NCBI GenBank assembly: GCA_036383515.1
Contig: DASVOE010000122.1
Span: forward strand, 62,001 to 126,000
Direction: 5' to 3'
DNA from: CADEDV01 sp036383515
GTDB lineage: Bacteria > Bacteroidota > Bacteroidia > Chitinophagales > Chitinophagaceae
DNA length: 64,000 bases
The number at the start of each line of letters is the position of its first letter. Position 1 is the stretch's first letter. Positions 26,124-35,042 of this stretch are shown one piece after another. The position numbers and the translations under genes are program-made. The notes beneath the pieces are model-generated. The model was not told where the DNA came from and ran no database searches. It saw only the letters and a program-made list of their open reading frames with translations.

Positions 26124-28424
26124 ATGATCAAAAAAGCACTCCGGTTTTTTATCCTGCTGCTTCCATGCCTGGCGGTTCATTACGGATTTTGCCAGTCAGC
26201 GGGAATGCAAATGATCTTTCCTGTTCCATCAAGTGTTGAAATAAAACAAGGCAGCTTTACGATTGATACCGCTACGTTCATTTCGGGGGTCAACTCAAAA
26301 AATAAACAGGAAGATTTTTTAGGAAGATTATTGTTTACTGAGTTGACAGATAAATACGGGCTTGCAGTAAAAACAAAAACAGCAACAGGGATCAGCGATA
26401 AAGGAAAGCATATCCTCATCGGCACACTTGAGAATGCTGCAATAAGAGCATACTGTGAACAAAACGGTTTTCTTTCTTCATTAAAAGCATTGGGTGATGA
26501 AGGATATATTTTATCTGTTACAGAAAACAAAATCGTTGTTGCAGCAAACAAAATAAACGGTGCGTTGTGGGGGCTTTCTTCACTGCGGCAACTGGTACAA
26601 AAAGAAAACGGTGCCCTTGTCATTCCGCAACTGCTGGTTAAAGATGCACCGGTCTATCCATTCAGGGGCATTAAACTATACCTGCCGGGCAAAGAAAATA
26701 TTCAGTTCTTTAAAAGATTTATCAAAGACTTTGTTGTGCTATACAAATTCAATAAGATCATCCTGGAATTGAATGCAAATATGCGATTGGATAAACATCC
26801 TGAACTCAATATTGGTGCCGTTGAATTTGCAAAGCATTTAAAATATAGTCGTCTTGACCGGCCACCGGGTGTGCACATGGAATACCAGAACTCATCACAC
26901 CAGGATAATGGCGATGGGCAAATTTTGGAAAAAGAAGAAGTAGCCGATCTTGTCAATTACATCCGGAAGTTTGGTATAGAAGTGATACCGGAGTTGCCTT
27001 CTCTCACACATTCCTATTATTTACTGGCAGGTCATGAAGAATTAGCTGAAAATTTAAATCAGCCTTATCCCGATACTTATTGTCCTTTGAAGCCAGAGAG
27101 CTATAAAATATATTTTGATGTATTAGATGAATTCATCAATGTTATTAAACCTGCCATGATCCATGTGGGGCATGATGAATGGAGAATGGAAAAAGATATT
27201 TGTGAACTGTGCAAAGGAAAAGATTACGGAAAATTATTTGCAGATGATCTAAAAAAGATACACGGTTACTTAGCGGCCAAAGGAATTAAAACGGCCATCT
27301 GGGGTGATCACCTGCTTGAATCGGTTACACAAAAAGATCATCAGACATGGAAGAGTTCTATTGGATATACTTATAAAATACCAGGAGCTTTGTCGCCTGA
27401 ACAGGTGTTGAAACTGATCCCCAAAGATATTTTGATCTTTAACTGGTTTTGGAACGATACCAATAATGATAAACAGGTAGCAGCATTTGGATTTAAGCAA
27501 GTGTATGGCAATCTCCGTGCAGATATAAACAACTGGAACGATAGAAATAGTATCAAAGGAGTATTGGGCGGGGCGCCTTCATCATGGGCGGGAACAACGC
27601 CTTTAAATTTTGGTAAAGATCAACTGATTGATTTTTTAGGGAGTGCTAACCTGCTTTGGTCAAAACATTACTTGCCGATTGATAAATTAACTTTTACAAC
27701 AGAACCTTTTATTGCGGGTATTTATTCAAACCTTGTTGGAAAAAATCTTCCGGCTGATGATGGTGCTGTCGTTACTCCGCTTGTTCTCTCCCCTTACTTC
27801 AATGCGGCATCTGCCAATGAAAAAAATGGATTGAGCAATGCAAAATTTATAACTGGTGAAATAAAACCGGGGAATAAAAAATTTGCGCTGGCTTCAACGG
27901 ATAAGAACATGATCATTGCTGATAACAATGGATCAGTAAGCGGTATAAAAGTGAATAAAGATGCAAGCAGCGTTATTTTCTTACATGCATGTACAAAAGA
28001 AGCACTCAACAATAAAGGCTATGGAGCGATATACAATTTTGATGATACAGCTGAACCTCTCGGTTGGTATGAAATTGTTTACGAGGATGGAATTGTATTG
28101 ACGATCCCTATCCGCTATGGTGTAAACATTTTGGATTGGGGATGGCGAAAAAGAATACTGGCTAACGAAAAAGAAAAAGGAAAATACAGTCAGAGCAGGT
28201 ATGCCTGGCAGGCGAGTGCGGTTGACTGTTCCAACGACCCGGCCAACCCGGTCACTTTCTTTTCATTTGAATGGGAGAATGCTCGCTATGGAAAAAAGAT
28301 AAAAGAAATAAACCTGAAACCAGTTGAAGCTGCTAAAGGCAATGAGAATACAATTATTCTTTTGGCAGTTAGTATGACGGAAAAGAAAGAAGCAAAAAAA
28401 GCAGAAGGCACCGAGGCGCAATAA
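26124..28424 (+). CDS. GH20-like beta-N-acetylhexosaminidase (paralogue 1)
   Basis: This 766-residue protein has a signal peptide, a GH20b-type N-terminal domain (about 30-170: FPVPSSVEIKQGSFTID, GDEGYILSVTENKIVVAANKINGALWGLSSLRQLV) and a TIM barrel (about 180-520) that begins FRGIKLYLPG. The catalytic pair is D351-E352 in HVGHDEW, in the position of the HxGGDE motif of GH20, in which the Asp helps the substrate acetamido group attack. Typical GH20 enzymes remove terminal beta-N-acetylhexosamine. Eight residues after the Glu lies CELC (Cys360, Cys363), shared with the paralogue at 44205-46586 (CPLC). The C-terminal 250 residues form an extra domain without a family I recognise. The last residues are very charged (KKEAKKAEGTEAQ). 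Confidence 0.87.
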   Translation: MIKKALRFFILLLPCLAVHYGFCQSAGMQMIFPVPSSVEIKQGSFTIDTATFISGVNSKNKQEDFLGRLLFTELTDKYGLAVKTKTATGISDKGKHILIGTLENAAIRAYCEQNGFLSSLKALGDEGYILSVTENKIVVAANKINGALWGLSSLRQLVQKENGALVIPQLLVKDAPVYPFRGIKLYLPGKENIQFFKRFIKDFVVLYKFNKIILELNANMRLDKHPELNIGAVEFAKHLKYSRLDRPPGVHMEYQNSSHQDNGDGQILEKEEVADLVNYIRKFGIEVIPELPSLTHSYYLLAGHEELAENLNQPYPDTYCPLKPESYKIYFDVLDEFINVIKPAMIHVGHDEWRMEKDICELCKGKDYGKLFADDLKKIHGYLAAKGIKTAIWGDHLLESVTQKDHQTWKSSIGYTYKIPGALSPEQVLKLIPKDILIFNWFWNDTNNDKQVAAFGFKQVYGNLRADINNWNDRNSIKGVLGGAPSSWAGTTPLNFGKDQLIDFLGSANLLWSKHYLPIDKLTFTTEPFIAGIYSNLVGKNLPADDGAVVTPLVLSPYFNAASANEKNGLSNAKFITGEIKPGNKKFALASTDKNMIIADNNGSVSGIKVNKDASSVIFLHACTKEALNNKGYGAIYNFDDTAEPLGWYEIVYEDGIVLTIPIRYGVNILDWGWRKRILANEKEKGKYSQSRYAWQASAVDCSNDPANPVTFFSFEWENARYGKKIKEINLKPVEAAKGNENTIILLAVSMTEKKEAKKAEGTEAQ

Positions 28425-28466
28425 TTTTAAACGAAATAGTAAACAAGTAAATAAAAATAATTTAGC

Positions 28467-30359
28467 ATGAGAAGAATTTGTGTACTGGCATTTCTATGTG
28501 TTGTTTTTCAACAGGCCGTTAATGGACAATATAATGTCAAAACCTTTGGGGCCAAAGCTGACGGCGTTACATTAGACACCCGTTTCATTCAGCAGGCGAT
28601 TGATAAAGCTTACTCCAGCAAAGGAGGCACAGTGGAAGTTCCTGCCGGTACATATAAAATCGGTACGCTGATACTAAAAGACAATGTTGAACTGCATCTG
28701 CAGCATGGTGCAACATTGATCGGTAGCGCTAACTATAAAGATTACATCGCCGTAAAACAGCAACAGGCAACCCGCACAAAAGATCTGTATGCAAAATACT
28801 TTATGATCTTTGCCGAAGGGGCCAGCAATATTGCCATTACCGGTTCAGGAATCATTCACGGAAATGGTCTGAAGAATTTTCAGGAAACAAGACCGCAGAA
28901 CCTGCGTCCTTATATGATACGATTAGTAGGTTGTAATAATGTAACTGTTAAAGGAGTGAAGATATTAGAAGCCGCCAACTGGAGTTTTCATTTATTAAAC
29001 TGTAAAGATGTAAATATAGATGGCATTGTGATCGAGAACAGGGGAGAGGGAAACCGTGACGGATTGGATATAGATGCTTGTCAAAGAGTGACTGTTGCTA
29101 ACTCAAGGTTCTCTACTACTGATGATGCTATCGTAATGAAAGCAACGAATGATACCTTGTGCCAGGATATTGCAATCAGCAATTGCCTGTTTCATGAAAT
29201 AGGTGGTTCAGCCCTGAAAACAGGAACAGAATCCAATGGTGGATTTAAAAACATTACCGTTAGCAATTGTGTTATCAAAGATATCGATCATCATGCAGGT
29301 ATCGAACTGATGACCGTGGATGGAGGAATGATGCAAAATATTTTGTTTGAGAACATCACGATGGATAATGTAGCGACACCTTTCTTTATCCGGTTAGGTA
29401 TCCGTTCAAGACCTTACAAACCGGGACAATATGTAAATCACATTGACGATGTAAGGGATATCCAGTTAAATAATATTTCTGTTGTCAATGCTAAACTGCC
29501 ATCGAGTATTATTGGCCTGCACAACAAAAAGATCAGCAATATTACTATTACGAACTATACCGTGAGGAGCGCAGTAGCACAGGATGCAGTTGCTTATAAC
29601 AGAGTGTCGTTCCAGGAATTTGATTATCCTGCCGCATCAATGTTTGAAAACCTGCCTGCGTATGCACTGTATTGCAGAAGTGTTGAGAATCTCAATTTGC
29701 AAAATGTAAACATGTATGCTGCTACCGGTGAAAAAAGACCGGCCATTACAATGGATCGCACCGATCATGTTTCTTTATCGGGTGTTAAGGCTGAAACAAA
29801 AAGCAAAACTTCACCCATGATCCATCTGCGCAATGCGGAGGATGTAACGATAGCACAAAGCAGATCTTTTGATGCAAATGATGTGTTGGTAGAAACAGAA
29901 GAGAATACAGTGAAAGGTTTACGGATGCTGAACAACCTCTTACATCCTTCTCAATCGGAACAAAAAGCAGTGGCAGCGCTTACTGATGCTTCCGTGTTCG
30001 AAGATTTTGAAACAACAATCAAATACGAAATAGAAAAAGGCAGCACTGTAAAAAACATGACGGCGCATGATCTTTCCACTTCTCTTCCTGTTACATTGAA
30101 GATGACAAAAAAAGGATCATTACAATTATGTTTATTAGTGCTGAATGAATCTTCTACCCCGCAGAAACTAACTATAAAGTATGATGGCATCACACAGGAC
30201 TTTATGGTTAACTGGAAAGACTGGGGATGGGCGCCGATCACATTATTAAAACAATACGATAAAGATCAGCAGGTGAAATTTGAAGTAAGTGCTGCTGGTG
30301 CCGGGTTAAAGATCAGCAAAGTGTATGTGAGGTACCAGGATATTGGGTTTACTGATTAA
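28467..30359 (+). CDS. GH28-like parallel beta-helix glycoside hydrolase
   Basis: This 630-residue secreted protein has a signal peptide (about 1-20) and the right-handed beta-helix of GH28: YNVKTFGAKADGVTLDTRFIQQAID, GGTVEVPAGTY, then GSGIIHGNG. The GH28 catalytic Asp positions are present: NRDGLD (N196, D198) and TDDA (D219-D220). The later GHG motif is replaced by I245-G-G-S248, and no RIK motif is seen, so it is GH28-like rather than a standard polygalacturonase. The final 130 residues form a separate beta domain ('KMTKKGSLQLCLLVLNESSTPQKLTIKYDG'). It is the third gene of block B, 42 bp after the GH20-like gene. The activity on a uronic-acid or other galacto-configured link is a guess from the family. 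Confidence 0.82.
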   Translation: MRRICVLAFLCVVFQQAVNGQYNVKTFGAKADGVTLDTRFIQQAIDKAYSSKGGTVEVPAGTYKIGTLILKDNVELHLQHGATLIGSANYKDYIAVKQQQATRTKDLYAKYFMIFAEGASNIAITGSGIIHGNGLKNFQETRPQNLRPYMIRLVGCNNVTVKGVKILEAANWSFHLLNCKDVNIDGIVIENRGEGNRDGLDIDACQRVTVANSRFSTTDDAIVMKATNDTLCQDIAISNCLFHEIGGSALKTGTESNGGFKNITVSNCVIKDIDHHAGIELMTVDGGMMQNILFENITMDNVATPFFIRLGIRSRPYKPGQYVNHIDDVRDIQLNNISVVNAKLPSSIIGLHNKKISNITITNYTVRSAVAQDAVAYNRVSFQEFDYPAASMFENLPAYALYCRSVENLNLQNVNMYAATGEKRPAITMDRTDHVSLSGVKAETKSKTSPMIHLRNAEDVTIAQSRSFDANDVLVETEENTVKGLRMLNNLLHPSQSEQKAVAALTDASVFEDFETTIKYEIEKGSTVKNMTAHDLSTSLPVTLKMTKKGSLQLCLLVLNESSTPQKLTIKYDGITQDFMVNWKDWGWAPITLLKQYDKDQQVKFEVSAAGAGLKISKVYVRYQDIGFTD

Positions 30360-30376
30360 GGCATTTCAAAAATATA

Positions 30377-30453
30377 TTTCACGCAACGGCGCAAAGACGC
30401 AGCGATGAAGACAGCTTAAATTGAAGACTTTGTGTCTTCGTGCCTTCGTGGCA
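30377..30453. repeat. Dispersed inverted repeat (R2)
   Basis: TTTCACGCAACGGCGCAAAGACGCAGCGATGAAG is in the left half, and the right half is CTTTGTGTCTTCGTGCCTTCGTGGCAA. It has the family's terminal TTTCACGCA but the right end is the 'CCTTCGTGGC' variant. It lies between the block B hydrolases and the YncE/phosphoesterase gene. The left half is nearly the same as in R3 at 33194. Confidence 0.7.
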
Positions 30454-30504
30454 ATATAAGTTTTTAAGGTAACTTGTAATATTCTGCATCAATGAACCAC
30501 GTAC

Positions 30505-33165
30505 ATGATACATTTATCTAAGAATGCAATAAGAGCTTTTTCCTTCTCAACACTTATTGGTTGTTGCCTGGTAAATGTTTCAACAGCACAGGAAAGGATA
30601 AAAACCGATAAGGATAAGTTTGAAAAAAAATCATTGGTCGGCAAACAAAAGGATGGCAGTTACATCGTACCTACATCACAGATCATTGATCCGGCAGGTA
30701 CAACGATCACATTTCCGGGAAGACCGGTAGATCTTTCATTAAGCCCTGATGAAACGATCCTCGCAGTTAAAAACATGTACAACCTTGTTTTTTTTGATGC
30801 AGCCACTCAAACGATAAAACAAACACTTTCTATTCCTGAGGATGGAGGAAATACATTTACAGGAATAGCCTGGAGTGATAACGGCAATAAGGTCTGGACT
30901 ACCGATACAAGAGGTTACCTGCGTTCAGCAAAATTGCAGGACAACGGAATGTTTGCCTGGGCCGATGCGATCTTGCTTCCTGCGAAAAATTTATCAAACG
31001 GAAAATTTCCCTGGGAGGACAAAGCACTTTATAAAACTAAAAAAACGATAGACGACCGTGCCTATCCCGGTGGCTTTGCTATTGATGAAACCAGGGGTCT
31101 TATCTATGTCACATTTAATCGTGACAATGCTGTTGGCATCATAAGCATGAAGACAAACAAATTTGTTACCTATGTACCTGTCGGCATTGCACCTTATGAT
31201 GTGCTTATAAAAGGAGATAAAGCTTATGTAAGCAATTGGGGTGGCCGCTTACCTGTAAAAGGAGACAAGACTGCATTGTCGGCAAATACCCGTGTCGTCA
31301 TTAATCCTAAAAACGGTGTTGCGTCTTCAGGCACTGTTTCAGTGATTGATCTGAAAACGTTGAAGGTGACAAAGACAATAAATGTTCATCTACTTCCATC
31401 AGGTATGGCCCTTCACCCGGATGGTTCCAAACTATTTGTGGCCAATGCAAATAGTGATCTCATCTCTGTTATAAATACACAGACGGATAAGGTTATTCAT
31501 GAGATAAACCCAAAGCCAATGAAAGAACTTCCATTTGGAAGTGCACCAAATGCATTGGCTGTTTCTCCTGATGGTAATACGCTATATGTTGCCAATGCTG
31601 GAAACAATCTTATTGCGGTGATCGATCTTGCAACAAACAAAGTAAAAGGTTTGATACCAACCGGCTGGTATCCTGGCGGGGTCATTTTAAATAAAGAAGG
31701 GAATAAACTTTTTGTGGCAAATACAAAAGGGTTGGGAAGCCGTAATTTAAAACCAGGCGCTAAAGGTTATGAATACAGTGATCATTTAGGTTCTTTATCT
31801 TTTATTCCCGTTCCCTCAAAAGATGTTCTTGAAGAATATACAGTGAATGCTGCAAGCAATATGCGATTGCCTGAAATAACACGGGCAATGCATTTGGAAA
31901 AAGTAAAAGAGAAAATAGTACCTGTTCCAACAAAGCCAGGTGAAAAATCTGTTTTCAAGCATGTGCTTTATATTATTAAAGAAAATAAAACCTATGACCA
32001 GGTGTTTGGCGGTTTAAAGCAAGGGAATGGTGATAGTTCTTTATGTGAATTTGGCAGAAACATTACTCCCAATCATCATGCACTGGCAGAAAACTTTGTA
32101 TTGCTGGATAACACTTATTGCAATGGTGTTTTAAGTGCAGACGGGCACCAATGGAGCACTGAAGGATATGTAACTGATTATTTGGAAAAAAGTTTTGGCG
32201 ATTTTGTCCGGAGCTATCCTTACGAAGGAGATGATCCATTGGCCTACGCCTCGTCAGGATTTATTTGGGATAAAGTGTTGCAACAGGGGCTTAGTTTTAG
32301 AAACTATGGTGAATTTGTACATGGTATCGTTAAACCTGCCAATGCAAAATGGGCCGATGTGTACGAGGATTATAAAAACAACACTAACCGAATCAAAGTG
32401 ACTCCTGTTGCCGAACTTCATACATTAAGACCACACCTGTGCCCAACCTTCATTGGCTTTCCCTCTGTTGTGCCTGATGTTTACAGGGCAAGAGAGTTTA
32501 TAAAAGAGCTTCATGCGTATGAGAAGAATGATTCATTTCCAAACTTTATGATCATGTTGCTTCCCAATGATCACACCACCGGTACAACACCTGACTATCC
32601 AACACCTGCAGCATCGGTTGCTGATAATGATCTTGCATTGGGACAGATTGTTGAAGCAGTCAGCAAAAGTAAATTCTGGAAAGAGACCGCCATTTTTGTT
32701 ATACAGGATGATCCTCAATCAGGACTTGATCATGTTGACGGGAAACGAACTATCGCTTTATGTATAAGTCCCTATACAAAAAGAGGAGAAGTTGTCAGCA
32801 CTCAATACAATCAGAATAGTGTACTAAGAACGATCGAACTCATTTTAGGATTATCTCCTATGAGCCAGTTCGATCTTACAGCAACTCCTATGACAGATTG
32901 TTTTACAGACAAGCCTGATCTTACTCCTCATACAGCATTGCCCAATCAAATTCCGCTTGACCAGATGAACCCCAAACTATCATCACTCAAGGGCAAACAA
33001 TTATACTGGGCTAAAAAATCAATGGAAATGCCATTGGACGAAGTCGATGAAGCCGATGATGATGTATTGAATAAAATTATATGGTATTCTGTAAGAGGGT
33101 ATGATGTGCCTTATCCTAAGCCAGCAGAAAGTAAATTGATCAAAAAAGAGAGCGATAAAAAATAG
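30505..33165 (+). CDS. YncE beta-propeller / alkaline-phosphatase-superfamily fusion protein
   Basis: This 886-residue secreted protein has a signal peptide (to about residue 28) and an N-terminal beta-propeller (about 60-440) with YncE-type repeats: DETRGLIYVTFNRDNAVGIISMKTNKFVTYVPVGIAP, LHPDGSKLFVANANSDLISVINTQTDKVIHEI, VSPDGNTLYVANAGNNLIAVIDLATNKVKGLIPTGWYPGG. Residues about 485-810 are a phosphoesterase domain of the alkaline-phosphatase superfamily (PF04185 type): KHVLYIIKENKTYDQVFGG, NGVLSADGHQW, FPNFMIMLLPNDHTTGT, AIFVIQDDPQSGLDHVDGKR. This exact fusion is known in Bacteroidota under 'bifunctional YncE family protein/alkaline phosphatase family protein'. Its substrate is not known. It may be its own transcription unit, because an inverted repeat lies between it and block B. 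Confidence 0.9.
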   Translation: MIHLSKNAIRAFSFSTLIGCCLVNVSTAQERIKTDKDKFEKKSLVGKQKDGSYIVPTSQIIDPAGTTITFPGRPVDLSLSPDETILAVKNMYNLVFFDAATQTIKQTLSIPEDGGNTFTGIAWSDNGNKVWTTDTRGYLRSAKLQDNGMFAWADAILLPAKNLSNGKFPWEDKALYKTKKTIDDRAYPGGFAIDETRGLIYVTFNRDNAVGIISMKTNKFVTYVPVGIAPYDVLIKGDKAYVSNWGGRLPVKGDKTALSANTRVVINPKNGVASSGTVSVIDLKTLKVTKTINVHLLPSGMALHPDGSKLFVANANSDLISVINTQTDKVIHEINPKPMKELPFGSAPNALAVSPDGNTLYVANAGNNLIAVIDLATNKVKGLIPTGWYPGGVILNKEGNKLFVANTKGLGSRNLKPGAKGYEYSDHLGSLSFIPVPSKDVLEEYTVNAASNMRLPEITRAMHLEKVKEKIVPVPTKPGEKSVFKHVLYIIKENKTYDQVFGGLKQGNGDSSLCEFGRNITPNHHALAENFVLLDNTYCNGVLSADGHQWSTEGYVTDYLEKSFGDFVRSYPYEGDDPLAYASSGFIWDKVLQQGLSFRNYGEFVHGIVKPANAKWADVYEDYKNNTNRIKVTPVAELHTLRPHLCPTFIGFPSVVPDVYRAREFIKELHAYEKNDSFPNFMIMLLPNDHTTGTTPDYPTPAASVADNDLALGQIVEAVSKSKFWKETAIFVIQDDPQSGLDHVDGKRTIALCISPYTKRGEVVSTQYNQNSVLRTIELILGLSPMSQFDLTATPMTDCFTDKPDLTPHTALPNQIPLDQMNPKLSSLKGKQLYWAKKSMEMPLDEVDEADDDVLNKIIWYSVRGYDVPYPKPAESKLIKKESDKK

Positions 33166-33193
33166 GATAGTAGAACCTGTCTCAAAAATATTT

Positions 33194-33236
33194 TTTCACG
33201 CAGCGGCACAAAGACGCAGCGATGAAGATGGCTTAG
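33194..33236. repeat. Half copy of the dispersed repeat (R3)
   Basis: TTTCACGCAGCGGCACAAAG and then GACGCAGCGATGAAGATGGC are present; no complementary right half follows before the 26-bp palindrome at 33255. It is nearly the same as the left half of R2, so it is either a decayed or a truncated element. Confidence 0.6.
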
Positions 33237-33254
33237 TATCACGAGCCATGTTTC

Positions 33255-33280
33255 TGTTCGCTGTTTGCAAACAGCGAACA
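33255..33280. repeat. 26-bp perfect palindrome
   Basis: TGTTCGCTGTTTG is followed without a spacer by its exact reverse complement CAAACAGCGAACA. It lies 90 bp after the YncE-fusion stop and 174 bp before the AlbA_2 ATPase-like gene. It could be an operator for a dimeric regulator or a hairpin element; no T-run follows, so a simple terminator is unlikely. Confidence 0.65.
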
Positions 33281-33454
33281 AGGATATTTTCTTATGATAT
33301 CACATCTTGCCTTTAGGTAGCCCCAATTGCCTCCACCTTAAGCCTCGCCACCTCTTTGACATATACTATACAAGCCCTATTTATAGGCCCAAACCGGTGA
33401 TAAAAACTTAAATTAGTGGCTTAAACACCTAAAAAACACACATTAAAAATAGTA

Positions 33455-34783
33455 ATGCCCGAATCACAAAACATAGAATATAAAAGTAGTTGGAGAGATG
33501 AATATCTAAAATGGATATGTGGCTTTGCAAACGCCGACGGCGGCAGCATTTTCATAGGCAAAGACGATGCAGGAAATGTTGTTGGTATAACAGATGCCGA
33601 TAAGTTGTTGGAAGAAATACCCAACAAAGTGAGAGATACTTTGGGCATTTTAGTAGATGTGAATTTGCATACAACAGCACAAGGAGATTTTATTGAAATA
33701 ATAGTTGAGGGTTATCCCTATCCTGTTAATTACAAAGGACAATATCATTATCGAAGTGGCAGCACCAAACAAGAGTTAAAAGGGGCAGCATTAGATAAAT
33801 TTCTTTTACAGAAAAAAGGCAAGCGTTGGGATGGCGTTCCTGTTCCCGGTATTGCTGTAAAAGATTTAAAGCAAGAAACATTTGAGTTTTTCCGTAAACG
33901 GGCAATCAAAAGTCAACGCATTGAAGAAGATACTTTAACTGACACAAACGACCATCTTATTGAAAACCTGCAACTCAAGGAAAATAATTTTTTAAAACGG
34001 GCAGCTATTCTCTTATTTCATTCCAATCCTGAAAAATTTGTAACTGGAGCATACATAAAAATCGGGTATTTTGAAACGGACGATGACTTGAAATTTCAAG
34101 ACGAGATACACGGTGACCTCTTTGAGCAAATTGAGAAAACAATGGATTTGTTGTTTACCAAATACATAAAATCAGAAATCAGCTACGATGGCATCAACAG
34201 AATAGAAAAATATGAGTACCCGAGAGATGCAGTTAGAGAAGCTCTGCTCAATGCCATTGCACATAAAGATTATTCTGGTGGCGTTCCTGTTCAAATAAGT
34301 GTTTATAGCGACAAAATTATTTTTTGGAACGAAGGGCAATTGCCTGAAAACTGGACAATTGAAAACCTGTTGATCAAACACCCATCCAAGCCATACAATC
34401 CTGATATTGCCAATGCACTTTTCAGAAGTGGTTATATTGAATCGTGGGGACGGGGGACATTAAAAATGATAAGAGAGTGTGAGTTAGCTGGGCTTCCAAA
34501 ACCAATTTATTTCTATGATATGTCCGGTTTTTTTGTGGAGTTTAGAAAGGATAATTATAATGAACAATACCTAAAATCGCTTAACCTTAGCGACAGGCAG
34601 GTAAAAGCAGTTTTGTATCTGAAAGAGAAGGGAAAAATTAATAATAGCGATTACCAAACATTAAATGCTGTTTCTAAGGCAACCGCAACAAGAGACTTGA
34701 CAGAACTTGTTGAAAAGTTCAAAATCCTTAAAAGAACCGGTGATACTGGAGCAGGAACGAGTTATATTTTAATTGGCTCATAA
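33455..34783 (+). CDS. AlbA_2 (Schlafen-type) domain ATP-binding protein
   Basis: This 442-residue cytoplasmic protein begins with an AlbA_2 domain (about 1-125: NIEYKSSWRDEYLKWICGFANADGGSIFIGKDDAGNVVGITDADKLLEEIPNKVRDTLGI and the DFIEIIVEGYPYPVNYKGQYHYRSGSTKQEL segment). A GHKL-type ATP-binding region follows (AVREALLNAIAHKDYSGGVPVQISVYSDKIIFWNEGQLPENWTI...YNPDIANALFRSGYIESWGRGTLKMI), and the C-terminus (about 370-440) looks like a winged helix. Proteins of this type are annotated as putative transcriptional regulators or as parts of phage-defence loci; the function is open. It lies alone between two glycan operons and has no signal peptide, which sets it apart from its neighbours. A 20-bp tandem repeat crosses its stop codon. 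Confidence 0.87.
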   Translation: MPESQNIEYKSSWRDEYLKWICGFANADGGSIFIGKDDAGNVVGITDADKLLEEIPNKVRDTLGILVDVNLHTTAQGDFIEIIVEGYPYPVNYKGQYHYRSGSTKQELKGAALDKFLLQKKGKRWDGVPVPGIAVKDLKQETFEFFRKRAIKSQRIEEDTLTDTNDHLIENLQLKENNFLKRAAILLFHSNPEKFVTGAYIKIGYFETDDDLKFQDEIHGDLFEQIEKTMDLLFTKYIKSEISYDGINRIEKYEYPRDAVREALLNAIAHKDYSGGVPVQISVYSDKIIFWNEGQLPENWTIENLLIKHPSKPYNPDIANALFRSGYIESWGRGTLKMIRECELAGLPKPIYFYDMSGFFVEFRKDNYNEQYLKSLNLSDRQVKAVLYLKEKGKINNSDYQTLNAVSKATATRDLTELVEKFKILKRTGDTGAGTSYILIGS

Positions 34784-34826
34784 TGGGCTCAATTGGCTCA
34801 TAATGGGCTCAACACATGAGCCCATT
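34771..34826 (+). repeat. 20-bp tandem repeat across a stop codon plus perfect hairpin
   Basis: AATTGGCTCATAATGGGCTC occurs twice head to tail (34771-34790, 34791-34810). The gene's stop TAA lies in the first copy. The end of the second copy (AATGGGCTCA, 34802-34811) pairs perfectly with TGAGCCCATT (34817-34826) around ACACA. No T-run follows, so termination would not be of the simple intrinsic type. Confidence 0.75.
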
Positions 34827-34841
34827 TCGAACCATTTCATA

Positions 34842-34926
34842 TTTCACGCAAAGAATGAGCTAAGAAACTCTTTGCGCCTTTTGTATTTAACCTTAGTGTC
34901 CCGATAGCTATCGGGATTGCGTGAAA
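34842..34926. repeat. Dispersed inverted repeat (R4) with an inserted palindrome
   Basis: The ends TTTCACGCA and TGCGTGAAA are complementary. The inner AAGAAACTCTTTGCGCCTTTTG block is the same as in R1. Where R1 has GGCAGCTT, R4 carries the 16-bp palindrome CCCGATAGCTATCGGG (34900-34915), so a second repeat appears to have been inserted in the first. Confidence 0.75.
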
Positions 34927-34959
34927 ATCTTCCTACGCAATCCCTCTAAAGTACCAAGG

Positions 34960-35023
34960 TTAAAAAAGTACACATTTTTAATACAATATCTGACATCCAG
35001 CCTCTGTCTTTCCGCTACTTTTA
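34960..35023 (+). promoter_or_regulatory. Tandem-box promoter C (block C)
   Basis: TTAAAAAAGTACACA starts at 34960; the 9-mer AAAGTACAC (34965-34973) is followed after 12 bp by ATATCTGAC (34986-34994). The -7-like TACTTTTA is at 35016-35023, exactly 56 bp after the box start, and the ATG is 19 bp further on. The box also has TTAAAAA/TTTTTAA arms (34960-34981). One more AAAGTACC lies just upstream (34948). Confidence 0.65.
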
Positions 35024-35042
35024 GAAAGACAAGCTTAATGAG

